From the NCBI GenBank assembly GCA_030386875.1, contig CM059576.1, forward strand, positions 18,728,058 through 18,792,057: 64,000 nucleotides of DNA, given 5' to 3'. Under the pieces are notes generated by a model. It ran no database searches. It was given only the letters and a program-made list of their open reading frames with translations, and was not told the DNA's origin. This DNA is from Morinoia aosen (lineage: Eukaryota; Arthropoda; Malacostraca; Amphipoda; Talitridae). The translations under genes and the position numbers were made by a program. This document shows, piece after piece, positions 13,023-23,012 of this stretch. Numbering within the stretch: position 1 is the stretch's first letter; each line of letters starts with the position of its first letter.

Positions 13023-13785
13023 TAGCAGAATCATTCAAGCTATTTACAACAATTAGACCATAATTAAGCAGAATCATTCTAGTTACCTAAAATAATTAGG
13101 TCATAAAAAAGCAGAATCAATCTAGTTACTTACAATAATTATCTAAGGTAGAATCATTCTAGTTACTTGCACTAATTATGCCATAATAAAGCAGAATCAT
13201 TCTAGTTACTTACAATAATTAGGCCATAATAAATCAGAATCATTCTAGTTACTTACACTAATTAAGCTATAACAAAGCAGAATCATTCTGGTTACTTGCA
13301 ATAATTAGGCCATAATAAGGCAAAATCAGTCTAGTTACTTGCAATAATTAGGCAATAATAAAGCAGAATCATTCTAGTTACTTACAATAATTAGGCCATA
13401 ATAAGGCAGAATCATTCATGTTGCTTTCAATAATTAGGCCATAATAAGGCAGAATCATTTTAGTTACTTACAATAGTTAGGCCATAACAAAGCAGAATCA
13501 TTCTAGTTTCTCACAATAATTAGGCCATAATAACGTAGAATCATTCTAGTTACTTACAATAACTAGGCCATAATACGGCAGAATCATTCTAGTTACTTAT
13601 AATAATTTGGCCACAATAAGGCAGAATCATTCTTGTTACTTTCAATAATTAGGCCATAATGAGGCAGAATCATTTTAGTTACTTACAATAACTAGGGCAT
13701 AAAAAGGCAGAATCATTATAGTTACTTACAATAATTAGGCCACAATAAGGCAGAATCATTCTAGTTACAATAATTAGGCCATTGC
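13023..13785. repeat. 43-bp satellite array, about 18 units
   Basis: The unit is AGCAGAATCATTCTAGTTAC followed by TTACAATAATTAGGCCATAATAA in pieces, with a period of 43 bp (for example GCAGAATCATT at 13025 and 13068). Units differ by point changes and small deletions, giving moderate homogeneity and suggesting an older array than the 91-bp array at 31252. Confidence 0.92.
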
Positions 13786-14925
13786 CGTAACTTCTATTTA
13801 TTACGATTAAGCAAAATGAGTGAATGATTTTCGTTCAGTAATTCTATCAAATATTGATATAGGCTACCGATACTTATTTCTTCTGTTCAAAAACTTCTTA
13901 GCAGCAGACTTGTGATCATCAGCACAATTTCCCTTCTCAATATTACAGAGGCTATATTGTGAGCTGAGTTCCTGTCAAATGTGAGCGTGGGCAGAACCCC
14001 GCGCCTGAGACACCTGCACAGTCGTCCAGTGGCGATTGCGCTTACGGTTGGGAAGCGGTGCGTAACTTCTTCATAGTTGAGGCATTACAAGCTGTGCGCA
14101 ATGGTGATATGATATCACTTTATAATGTTTTCCCTTATTCGGCCCTTCAAAAAGGAAGCTTCATTTATTTAGTATAAATATACCTACTCACACTCACTCT
14201 CACTTATGACATGAAGCGTTCATGTTAAACTCATTCCAGTTCTTTAGCGATGTTCTCAACATACCAGAATCCAAACCTGGGTAGCCCTCACAATTGTCCT
14301 CAGTCGAAATACGACAAAAGTAAAGACCATTGCATGATTTTTTAATACTCTAATCAGAAAGGTTATATCGAAGCTGACTCGTCCACAACTGACGATGTTT
14401 GAGAGAGGACAAATTGAGGCTGATTCAGACTGCTTTTTTGACCGGAAGAGACACACACTACCATTAGACAGAACTAGGTACACAGAGTAGACCAGAAGTT
14501 CACTCAGCAGAATGGGCCTGGAGCAGATGAGCAGCAGCAGGAGTCAGCAGCAGAGACCAGCACCAGAGCCAGCAGTACAGGCAACAGGAGTCACAAGAAG
14601 AAGAGCAGCCAGGTGTGGCCAGATGTAACTGCACGGCGGCAGGGTCCACAAACCAGCTGGGACCTCACGTCTGTTGACGGTCTCAGGCATAGCGACGTTC
14701 TCTTCACGGACCGGGTGCGCTCTAGTCGAGGATGTACAGGTACACCCAGGGCCTGTTCAGTAGAAATACAAATATTGAAATTTGCGTTTGAAATTATAGG
14801 TACCAAAACAAAATAGTCAAATGGAATGAGTTATTTTTTTGAGATTTGCGTGACCATGCCTTCCCTTGCCTAGCACAAGTTACGCAGCTTAAGAGTTGAC
14901 TTCTTGTGAACATGTAAAATCTGAT
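13786..14925. other. Intergenic, includes CAG-rich tract
   Basis: No gene recognised. A short AGCAG/CCAGCA-rich tract lies at about 14515-14600, followed by a GC-richer segment to 14750. Short open frames on both strands there are not supported by any motif. Confidence 0.4.
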
Positions 14926-14931
14926 GCGAGA
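14926..14931. other. Target-site duplication, left of Polinton
   Basis: GCGAGA directly precedes the left inverted repeat and recurs directly after the right one at 28733-28738. Six base pairs is the duplication length characteristic of Polinton/Maverick integration. Confidence 0.9.
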
Positions 14932-15224
14932 AGTAGTAAGCAGAAAGAGCCTGCCAGCCCAATTTAGGATTTTTGGAGGATTTCAGCAATTGATGAACGA
15001 CCTTGAAAAGCCTCAAAGACTTATCCATGATTTTTGGAGGGTTACGGCAATTGAAGAACGATCTTGAAAAGCCTCAAAATTCATGATTTTACGAATTAAC
15101 TGGACGAGTATAAAAATATTCTTATTTTGCACAATTATTTCAATACTCAAAATGTTAAGATTGAGAAAAAATGATTCGCCAGTGAAATTTTTGAAGAAGT
15201 ATATAATTTCTATAAAACGTTTAA
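14932..15224 (+). repeat. Left terminal inverted repeat of Polinton
   Basis: It matches the reverse complement of 28440-28732 over 293 bp with about six substitutions by eye. It contains a 61-bp direct repeat (units starting at 14968 and 15029, each GATTTTTGGAGG and on to AAAAGCCTCAAA). The outer end starts with AG, as Polinton termini usually do. Confidence 0.95.
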
Positions 15225-15437
15225 GTATCCCCCCTAAAATCTTGCCGTTTTCTTTACAACTATAGAAAATTTATTAGAAGAAACTAATGTATGCAAATAC
15301 AGGTTGGGAATCTTTTGCTGTAAATTTAGGTTTAAAAGATTATCAAGGGTATAATGAGTGTGTGCTTTTAAGCATGCCAAATAATCTTTGAAATATAGTT
15401 ATGAATTCTTATTAAGTTTCTCGTTTGTGCCCTACAT

Positions 15438-15660
15438 CATGATGCAATCTCCTTTCCGATTGTAAAACATGATGCAATCTTCTTGAAAACTTTTCACTTG
15501 TGAAACATGATGCAATCTCCTTTCCGATTGTAAAACATGATGCAATCTTCTTGAAAACTTTTCACAAGTGAAACATGATGCAACCCCTTTTAAATACTTT
15601 CCGGTTGTAAAACATGATGCAATCTTCTTGAATACTTTCCGGTTGCAAAACATGATGCAA
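15438..15660 (+). repeat. Iteron-like CATGATGCAA repeats near left end
   Basis: Seven copies of CATGATGCAA start at 15438, 15468, 15506, 15536, 15574, 15614 and 15651. The first four spacings alternate 30 and 38 bp, a 68-bp composite unit with TCTCCTTTCCGATTGT and TCTTCTTGAAAACTTTTCAC as the two linkers. The array lies between the left inverted repeat and the polymerase gene, is absent at the right end, and gives artefactual minus-strand open frames. Role unknown; an upstream regulatory or replication-protein binding array is one possibility. Confidence 0.8.
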
Positions 15661-15811
15661 GATTTAATTGCTCGTCATGATGAAATTTTTTGTAATAAGG
15701 AGTGAAAATTTCCGGGTTCACTTCAGATGCTCTCTCGCCTGAGTACTTAAAGGAGGTGCTACTACTGAACTCACGCTTTTTCAAATTAGTTGAACTTTTA
15801 TTGTATTAAAA

Positions 15812-18800
15812 ATGGTATATGATAAATCATCAGATGTATATAGATTATATAACAATGAAAAAACACGACAACATAAAAACTCGAAAATACACACAAAGAA
15901 AGTATTGACTTCATTTGATCCTGAAAAAAATAAAATACCCTCAGATAAGAATCTTATAAAAATGAATAAAGCATTCAATGTATTCTGTAACATCTGTAAT
16001 GTATCTATTAAAAACTTTAACAAACATGAGAAGACACTGAGACATATGAAAAACACTAATAATATTTTAATATCTAATAAATTCTTCACTCAACATAAAA
16101 ACTCGAAAATACACACAAAGAAAGTATTAACCTCATTTGATCCTGAAAAAAATAAAATACCCTCAGATAAGAATCTTATAAAAATGAATAAACCATTCAA
16201 TGTATTCTGTAATATCTGCAATGTATCTACTAAAAACTTTAACAAACATGAGAAGACACTGACACATATGAAAAACACTAATAATTTGTTAATATCTAAT
16301 AAATTCTTCACTCTACGTAAAAATAAGTTAAAAAAATATTGTGACATATGTAAAAAACACCTGACAAATATCTATAGTCATAGAAAATCATTGAAACATT
16401 TCCGTAATGTGTATGGATGTAAATTTAGAAAAGTTACTAGAGCAATAAATGGAATGAGCTCACAGTATGATTACGGAGATATTTCAATCAAGGATTATGA
16501 GGTATTTCTCAGAAACTTCACACCTGAAATTGAAAAAGTAATAAAAAATCAAGCATTTGACAATCTCAAGTTACAGCTTAATTTAAAAGTGCAATTTTAT
16601 AAATTAAAATTAGAAAATGAGAAGCATCGCTGCCTAGCGTATTTCAACTCTGGTAAGTTTGTGACAACATCAAAAGGATACATAGAAATTGCAAATTTAC
16701 ACAAAGAGGTTGTTAATAAAATCGATGAATTCACAAGAAATTCATCTGGTTGGATAGTTGAACAATTATTAGAGTTCAGTTTGAAAATCGTTGAATACAA
16801 ACCGATTACAGGGTCAAGCTATATTGAATTACCTGAGAAGTTTCGAAATCCTAATTATAAATTAATAAATATACAAAACACCGACAATGAATGCTTTAAA
16901 TGGTGTATCGCGAGATATTTCTTTCTAGATGAAAAAAACGGTCATCGAATTTCTAAAAGACTAAAAGCTGAAGCCGAAAAACTTAATTTTTCTGATATAA
17001 GGTTCCCGGTAGAACTAAAAAGTATAACCAAATTCGAAAAAAAAATTACATTTCCGTTAACGTTTATAGTTTTAATTATAATAATGAATTGTGTCCACTT
17101 AGAATATCAACATCAAAGAATAAAGATGTGGTATCATTACTATTCATTAGAGATACAAACACGACTCACTATGTTCTCATGAAATCATTAAGTCCTTTTT
17201 GTAAAACCAGTAACCATTACACAAAACATGTATGTCCGTATTGTTTATCAGTTTTTAGAAGATCAGATATTCTAGATAAACATAAAGACGATTGCTCAGT
17301 TCACACCCCATCAAAGAATGTGCTTGAAGGAGGTAAATTGAAATTTAAACATTACCAAAAAACAATTAGGCATCCTTTCACAATTTATGCTGACTTCGAA
17401 TCAACATTGACAAAAATAGATACGTGTCAACCAAATCAAAACTCAAGTTACACCAGGAACATTCAGAAGCACAATCCTAATTCATTCTGTTGCTATACAA
17501 AATCTGAAGCAGATGAATATTCCCGCTTAGAAATATATAATGGTGAAGATGCTTCTCAAAAGTTTGTAGAATATTTAGAAAAAGAAACCAAGAGAATTTA
17601 TAGTCTGTTGAAAATAAATAAGAAAATGTATTTACCATCAGATAAATTCGAAAAATATAAAGAAGCCACAAGATGTTATGTATGTGGTGGGGAATTTACG
17701 GAAGATAATTATAAAGTTAGAGACCACAATCATTTGACAGGTCATTACAGAGGTCCAGCTCATTTAAAATGTAATTTAAAAATTAGAAATCCAAATTTTA
17801 TACCGGTGTTTTTACATAATCTGTCTAATTACGATGCTCATTTGTTCGTGAAAGACTTGGGAAATATATCCGGAAAGTTGAACGTTATTCCACAAACAGA
17901 TGAAGAATATATTAGTTTAACACAAACCATAAAAGTAGATTCTTATGTGTGTAAACATACAGGAAAAATCAAAGATATCACAAGAGACTTACGGTTCTTA
18001 GACAGCTACAGGTTTTTACCTTCATCTCTGGATAAACTTTCAAAGAATTTATCTGAGCACAAAGAGTTGTCAAAGTTCTTTCTCAATGAAGAACAATTAA
18101 AGTTGATCGACAGAAAAGGTATTTATCCATATGAATATGTAAATAGTTATGAAAAAATGAACTGTAATAGTTTACCAGCTAAAAGTGAATTCTACAGCAG
18201 ATTAAATAATAAAAATATTTCAGAAGATGAATATCAGCATGCACACAAAGTATGGAAAGCTTTTAATTGTACAACATTCAAAAATTACCATAATTTATAT
18301 CTAAAAGTCGATACATTATTATTAGCAGAAGTATTTGAACAATTTAGACTAACATGCATGAAAACTTATTCTCTAGATCCAGCACATTATTTTACAGCTC
18401 CAGGATTGTCTTTCGATGCTCTACTGAAACATACAAAAATAGAATTGGACTTGTTTGAAGATCCTGTTATGCTCCTATTCATTGAAAAAAGAATAAGAGG
18501 TGGGATTTCAACAATATCAACTCGATATGCGAAAGCAAACAATCCATATATTCCAGAAACATTCGATAAAGGAAAACCAAATAGTTATATCACATACATA
18601 GATGCAAATAATCTTTACGGCTGGGCCATGTGTCGATCATTACCTACTGGTAACTTTAAATGGAAAGATCCAAAGTCGAAACTCAAAGCAGATAAAGGTT
18701 ATATATTAGAAGTGGATTTAAGTTATCCGAAAGACTTACATGCTCTACATAATGATTTACCATTAGCTCCAGAAAATATCAGAGTAAACGATGTAAATAA

Positions 18801-19585
18801 ATTAGTTCTACATCTTGGAAAACGAGAAAAATATGTTGTACATCTTAAATCTCTAACACAATATCTAGATCTAGGTTTGAAATTGGAGAAAATTCACAGA
18901 ATATTAGAGTTTGATGAAAGTCCATGGATGAAATCATATATTGATATCAATACAAAAATGCGTCAGCAAGCTAAATCTGAATTTGAAAAAGATTTCTACA
19001 AGCTGATGAACAATTCAGTATTTGGTAAAACAATGGAAAATATTAGAAATAGAGTAGATGTGTGTTTAGTAAAGTCAGAGGAAGAATTAATTAAATTAGC
19101 AAACAAACCAAACTTTACCAGTTTTAAAATATTCTCAGAAAATTTGATAGCATGTCATATGCAAAAACAAAGACTGAAATTTGATAAACTATTCTAAAAA
19201 ACACTTCCTATATTCAACTAGAAATATGAAAGTGATTGGGAAAATGAAAGACGAAACTTGTGGAATACCAATTGAAGAATTCGTCGGTCTTAGAGCAAAA
19301 CTATATTGTTACAAAACGAAAAATTCCGTGAGTAAAAAAGCAAAAGGGGTAAGTAAGAACATAACTGAGCACAATATCACAATGGATGAATATAAAAGAG
19401 CATTGAATAATGAAACAATATACAAAACGATGTTTAATATCCTAAGTGTTAACCACGAATTATACACTAAAGAAATAAATAAGATTGCATTAAATGGTAA
19501 TGATGACAAGCGACATATATTACCAGATGGTATCAACACACTAGCATTAAATCACTATAAAATATCTTCAACAAATAAAGTATAA
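15812..19585 (+). pseudogene. Protein-primed DNA polymerase B, broken by frameshift and deletion
   Basis: This would replicate the element from its ends. The first frame (15812-17182) has three C2H2-type fingers (C59/C62/H72/H78, then C133 and C177 series) and the region LINIQNTDNECFKWC. Reading then moves to the -1 frame at a nine-A run (17037-17045), reaching exonuclease motif YADFEST (17386), an endonuclease-VII-like zinc site around RDHNHLTGHYRG (about 17720-17755), FLHNLSNYDAHLF, palm motif A YIDANNLYG (about 18595-18624) and motif B KLMNNSVFGKT (about 19000). Motif C, which should carry the catalytic Asp pair, is absent. Right after RLKFDK (about 19185) the text jumps in another frame to HFLYSTRN and KMKDE, then runs to 19585. 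A deletion removed the residues between, so the enzyme cannot be active. The start is the ATG in TATTAAAAATG. Confidence 0.93.
15869..16312 (+). repeat. In-frame 222-bp tandem duplication inside polymerase N-terminus
   Basis: Two adjacent copies (15869-16090 and 16091-16312) of 74 codons are nearly identical, with only a few differing residues. Each encodes one C2H2-type finger (FCNICNVS and on, with two His). A third, diverged finger follows (YCDICKKH). The duplication keeps the frame and adds one finger. Confidence 0.9.
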
Positions 19586-19591
19586 AAAATG
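19581..19591 (+). promoter_or_regulatory. TATAAAAAATG start motif (PLA2-like gene)
   Basis: Variant of the element-wide start motif overlapping the ATG at 19589; it sits directly after the polymerase reading frame ends. Confidence 0.6.
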
Positions 19592-20095
19592 ATTATCTAC
19601 AACAACAATGACTTTTATAACCAAGATTTATTATCTCTTGAAAATGAACAGTATTTGAGTGATTTGAAATCAATAGTTAATGAAGAAAAAACTGGAGAGG
19701 GTATTGTAAATACATTGCTTAGAAAACTTCCATTACCTGAAATGCATTTGAAATTACCATCTAATATTCAATCTGAACAAGTCCCGAACGGTTCATTCAA
19801 CAATAAACACACCTACTCATTTTGCGGTCCAGGAACTAAGGTGCAGAAGCGAATTCAAGAAGGTTATCGAGGAGTTAACTCACTCGATCAGGCTTGTAAG
19901 AACCATGACATATTCTATTCACAACATCCAAAAACGAAAGACAGAAATTATGCTGATGATATTCTAGCAAAAAGAGCCGCTGAAATTGCAACTGATCCAA
20001 ATGAATCAGAATATGATCGACAAGATGCTAAATTAGTTAACGCAATTATGGCAGGTAAGAGTTGGGCAGGATTCGGGCTTTCAAAAAACTTTTAA
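19589..20095 (+). CDS. Phospholipase A2-like protein (parvovirus VP1u/adintovirus type)
   Basis: A 168-residue protein. Residues 79-83 (CGPGT) form the calcium-binding loop and residues 100-110 (DQACKNHDIFY) contain the His-Asp pair typical of the short secreted-type PLA2 fold found in parvovirus capsid N-termini and in Polinton-like viruses. In those viruses the activity helps particles cross endosomal membranes; here that role is inferred from the family. The N-terminal 70 residues are acidic and unassigned. It starts at the ATG of TATAAAAAATG and ends two codons after an A_AAA_AAC heptamer, with the integrase in the -1 frame immediately downstream, so it may also be the N-terminal part of a frameshift fusion. 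Confidence 0.85.
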   Translation: MIIYNNNDFYNQDLLSLENEQYLSDLKSIVNEEKTGEGIVNTLLRKLPLPEMHLKLPSNIQSEQVPNGSFNNKHTYSFCGPGTKVQKRIQEGYRGVNSLDQACKNHDIFYSQHPKTKDRNYADDILAKRAAEIATDPNESEYDRQDAKLVNAIMAGKSWAGFGLSKNF

Positions 20096-21135
20096 ACACG
20101 CTCACTGATGTGAGCGATAAAATCTTGAATGACTTATATTATAATCGAAAGACCGGTTATACTGGAATGAATCAACTTGCTAAAAAATCCGGCTTATCTT
20201 CAACTCTTGTACGAAATTGGTTAGAAACTCAAAAAACTCACACTCTACATAAACCAATAAAACATAATTTCAAAACGAGAAGGGTGAAGGTATCAAAAAT
20301 TGATGATCAATGGCAAGCTGATTTGGTTGACATGCAAAACTATAAAGATCAAGGAAAAAACTACATTTTAACAGTAATTGACATTTTCAGTAAATATGCA
20401 TGGGCGATTCCAGTAAGTAAGAAGACAGGTGAAGAAATTAAAACTTCTTTTCAAAAACTATTTAAAATACGTATTCCTTCTAAAGTTCAGACAGATAAAG
20501 GCTTAGAGTTTACAAATAAATCCACTCAAGAACTATTCAAGAAGCATAACATTCAGTGGTTTAGTTCAGAAAATGAAACCAAAGCTCAAGTTGTGGAACG
20601 CTTCAACAGGACGTTAAAAACTAAAATGTGGAAATATTTTACACACATGAAAACTAAAAAATGGGTGAATGTTTTACAAGATTTAATGCAAAATTACAAT
20701 AATAGCTATCATAGAACAATTAAAATGACACCTAACCAAGCATCATTGGAAAAGAACAGTAAAAAGGTTTATGATAACTTATTCCCTCCAACCGAACCAA
20801 CTTTCTCATCACCGAAACTCAAAATTGGGGATAGAGTGAGAATAAGCAAGAAACGGAAAGACTTTCGAAAGGGTTATTTACCAAATTTCACTAATGAGTT
20901 ATTTATTATATCCGAAATACTGTCTACTGAACCAATTACTTATAGATTAAAAGATATGGATGGTGAAGAAATAAAAGGAAGTTTTTATGAACAAGAACTA
21001 TCAAAATATACTAGTGATGTTTATGCAATTGAGAAAATTCTCAAGAAGAGTAAAGGAAAACTTCTGGTCAAGTGGAAAGGCTATGATGAACCTTCATGGA
21101 TCTCAGAAACTGAACTTAATGTCAGTTCAGAGTGA
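20062..21135 (+). CDS. Retroviral-type integrase (DDE) with chromodomain
   Basis: Inserts the element into the host chromosome. Counting from 20062, the catalytic core shows WQADLVDM (Asp 87), VQTDKGLEFTN (Asp 145) and VVERFNRTLK (Glu 179). The N-terminal region (residues 18-75) is helix-turn-helix-like. The C-terminus (about residues 310-350, AIEKILKKSKGKLLVKWKGY) is a chromodomain, typical of Polinton integrases and able to target chromatin. The frame opens at 20059 with no ATG until about 20167, within the N-terminal domain, and it lacks the TTTAAAAAATG start motif. Expression by -1 frameshifting from the PLA2 gene is the best fit; internal initiation or loss of the original start remain possible. 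All catalytic residues are intact. Confidence 0.95.
   Translation: MGRIRAFKKLLNTLTDVSDKILNDLYYNRKTGYTGMNQLAKKSGLSSTLVRNWLETQKTHTLHKPIKHNFKTRRVKVSKIDDQWQADLVDMQNYKDQGKNYILTVIDIFSKYAWAIPVSKKTGEEIKTSFQKLFKIRIPSKVQTDKGLEFTNKSTQELFKKHNIQWFSSENETKAQVVERFNRTLKTKMWKYFTHMKTKKWVNVLQDLMQNYNNSYHRTIKMTPNQASLEKNSKKVYDNLFPPTEPTFSSPKLKIGDRVRISKKRKDFRKGYLPNFTNELFIISEILSTEPITYRLKDMDGEEIKGSFYEQELSKYTSDVYAIEKILKKSKGKLLVKWKGYDEPSWISETELNVSSE
20083..20116 (+). promoter_or_regulatory. Putative -1 ribosomal frameshift signal (PLA2 to integrase)
   Basis: In the PLA2 frame the codons read TCA AAA AAC TTT TAA, so A_AAA_AAC (20083-20089) is a canonical slippery heptamer in the correct phase. After a 9-nt spacer comes a perfect stem CGCTCAC/GTGAGCG (20099-20105 with 20110-20116) and a TGAT loop. 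A -1 slip leads straight into the integrase frame, which has no early ATG. Confidence 0.7.
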
Positions 21136-21171
21136 ACTTATATTAAGTTAAAGTCTTTTTGAATTTTTCTC

Positions 21172-21182
21172 TTTAAAAAATG
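21172..21182 (+). promoter_or_regulatory. TTTAAAAAATG start motif (DUF8207-like gene)
   Basis: Exact 11-mer overlapping the ATG at 21180, preceded by a T-rich stretch. Confidence 0.65.
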
Positions 21183-22304
21183 GCGTTGATTGATATCAAA
21201 ACTAAATCAGCTTTACTAAACTTAACAAAGAGTTTGAAAAAGCAATTCACAACTGATAAAATAATCGAACAAGATTTATACCATGATGTTAAAAAAGTTT
21301 ACAAACCATTGATTGAACCTTTATCTAAAATTGTTGACGAAACTAAACAAACTAGGTTGGCAATAAAAGATATACCTCATGAAAAACTTGAATCTATCAA
21401 AGGAAAACCTGTTGAGAAACAAGCTTTGCCATCTTCTGAATCCAACACTGTAGTTGGGCCTATCGCATTGGATTTCTTGCGTTTTGCATGGAAACCTGGA
21501 AATGAGGATGATAAAGCTTATGGCATTCGTTGGGATGGAAGTAAAGTTATGCTAGGAAATAAAAAGGTAAATATTTTGGGTAATGATTTAAAAATTGGAG
21601 ATAAAGTATACGAAGGCACAACTGGATTATGGGAATTATTAACAAAGCAAAATCCTATTGATTTTAGGGACGAAGATAAAAATAATTATTATGATATGTT
21701 GTATTCAACTGATGCTTATTTGAGGGAAGACGGTACCATAAAAGCAAATAGAGGTGTGAAATATTTTAAATTTATCAAACCCTTCTATCGAATAGTTCAA
21801 CGAAAAAATGTTCAAGCTGCAGTTGAAACAATTAGATCAGCAAGTCCATCAAGTCGTGAATCAAGTCGTGAATCAAGTCGTGAATGAAGCCCTGAACCAA
21901 GTCCTTTAAGATACCCAAACATAGTAGAATCCTCAAGTTTGAGTCGATACAATATTCCTTCAACAAGTCAGAGACCATATTTCGACCCTTCACGAAGGTC
22001 TACTTTTAGACCAACTCCTACTCCTATACCTTCTCCTGCATCTTCTCCTATACCTCCTCATCATCCTCCCAGAGAGGATTCAGACGTTTCAGGATCAGGT
22101 ATTATTGTATTACCATCTAACATCAATGATCTTGTAAAAAGACACCAGTTATTGTTCGGTTCGTTTAACGCTGGAAATACAGGAGTTTTTAATGAACTGC
22201 AAATACTTACGCATGAACTTTTAAACCAAGGTCTATTAAATGCTGCTGAAGTAAAGGTGTTTGATGATTTATTGTTTAAAAAATGGAATCTCAAAGCATT
22301 GTAA
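21180..22304 (+). pseudogene. DUF8207-like Polinton protein, interrupted by a TGA
   Basis: The first part (21180-21887, 235 codons) contains a block GIRWDGSKVMLGNKKVNI followed by KIGDKVYEGTTGLWELLT, which I recognise as the domain usually called DUF8207 in Polinton/adintovirus-related proteins. Function is unknown. It ends in the repeat SSRESSRESSRE and a TGA at 21885-21887. The same frame continues without another stop to 22304 (SPEPSP, then a Pro/Ser/Thr-rich linker and a helical tail), so the TGA is probably a recent nonsense change in a gene of about 374 codons; readthrough is possible. The last 22 nt overlap the penton gene. Confidence 0.75.
22275..22285 (+). promoter_or_regulatory. TTTAAAAAATG start motif (penton gene)
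   Basis: Exact 11-mer overlapping the ATG at 22283, lying inside the end of the preceding reading frame. Confidence 0.65.
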
Positions 22305-22981
22305 TTAGTGGAAGAAAAAGTGACATAAGTATAAACTTTAGTCCGGCAATAGAATTGAACAAAAATAAATTTTACGAAATGGCATTGGTTGGGTTAGACA
22401 TGTATCATTCTATTCCTAACATTGATGAAAATAATAATAAATTTTATTATGAATTAAATGGTGTTGAAAATGTAATTACACTTCCAACAGGTTGTTATGA
22501 AATAGAAAGTATAAACGAATTCATTCAAAAAACATTAGCAGGTTTTATTGAAATCAAAGCAAATACTAATACCTTGAAATGTGTCATAGCTCTCCATTCA
22601 TCTACGTTAAAAGTATTTTTCAATAAAGAAAAATCTTTAAATACAATGTTGGGATTTGGGGAAATTATCTTGGAAGGAGTTGGAGAACATGAAAGTATAA
22701 ATATAGTGAACATAATGTCTGTTAACGCAATACTCGTTCATTGTAGTGCAATTAACGGCTCATACCTTAACGGTTCTTTACATAATATTTTATATTCCTT
22801 TTTCCCAAACGTCCCACCGGGATATAAAATTGTAGAAAATCCAAATAAACCAATTTATCTACCGATATATCAACCTTTACTCTATGATTTGAGAATTTGG
22901 CATACTGATCAAAATGGACATGCTCTGAATACTAGAGGTGAAGAAGTAACTGTTCGATTACACCTTAGATCTAGAAATTAA
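22283..22981 (+). CDS. Penton / minor capsid protein (single jelly-roll)
   Basis: A 232-residue, beta-rich protein with the pattern of Polinton and adintovirus minor capsid (penton) proteins: N-terminal FSPAIELNKNKFYEMALVGL, a central LPTGCYEIESINEFIQ block, and a C-terminal LYDLRIWHTDQNG and TVRLHLR. It would form pentamers at capsid vertices. Its position directly before the major capsid gene matches the family. The gene is intact, starts at TTTAAAAAATG and is 28 nt upstream of the next gene. The assignment rests on pattern and context; no structure was computed. Confidence 0.8.
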   Translation: MESQSIVISGRKSDISINFSPAIELNKNKFYEMALVGLDMYHSIPNIDENNNKFYYELNGVENVITLPTGCYEIESINEFIQKTLAGFIEIKANTNTLKCVIALHSSTLKVFFNKEKSLNTMLGFGEIILEGVGEHESINIVNIMSVNAILVHCSAINGSYLNGSLHNILYSFFPNVPPGYKIVENPNKPIYLPIYQPLLYDLRIWHTDQNGHALNTRGEEVTVRLHLRSRN

Positions 22982-23001
22982 AATAAATTGATAAAATTAT
23001 C

Positions 23002-23012
23002 TTTAAAAAATG
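23002..23012 (+). promoter_or_regulatory. TTTAAAAAATG start motif (major capsid gene)
   Basis: Exact 11-mer overlapping the ATG at 23010. Confidence 0.65.

Noticed and set aside
17030..17100. Programmed frameshift in the Polinton polymerase at the A9 run
   Set aside because: The shift is in the -1 direction and an A_AAA_AAA could slip, but no downstream stem was found and a nine-A run is a likely indel or sequencing error; the gene is dead anyway because motif C is missing.
21939..22304. Separate 121-codon gene downstream of the DUF8207-like frame
   Set aside because: It begins at a TTG, lacks the start motif and is in the same frame as the preceding gene, so it is the C-terminal part after a TGA.
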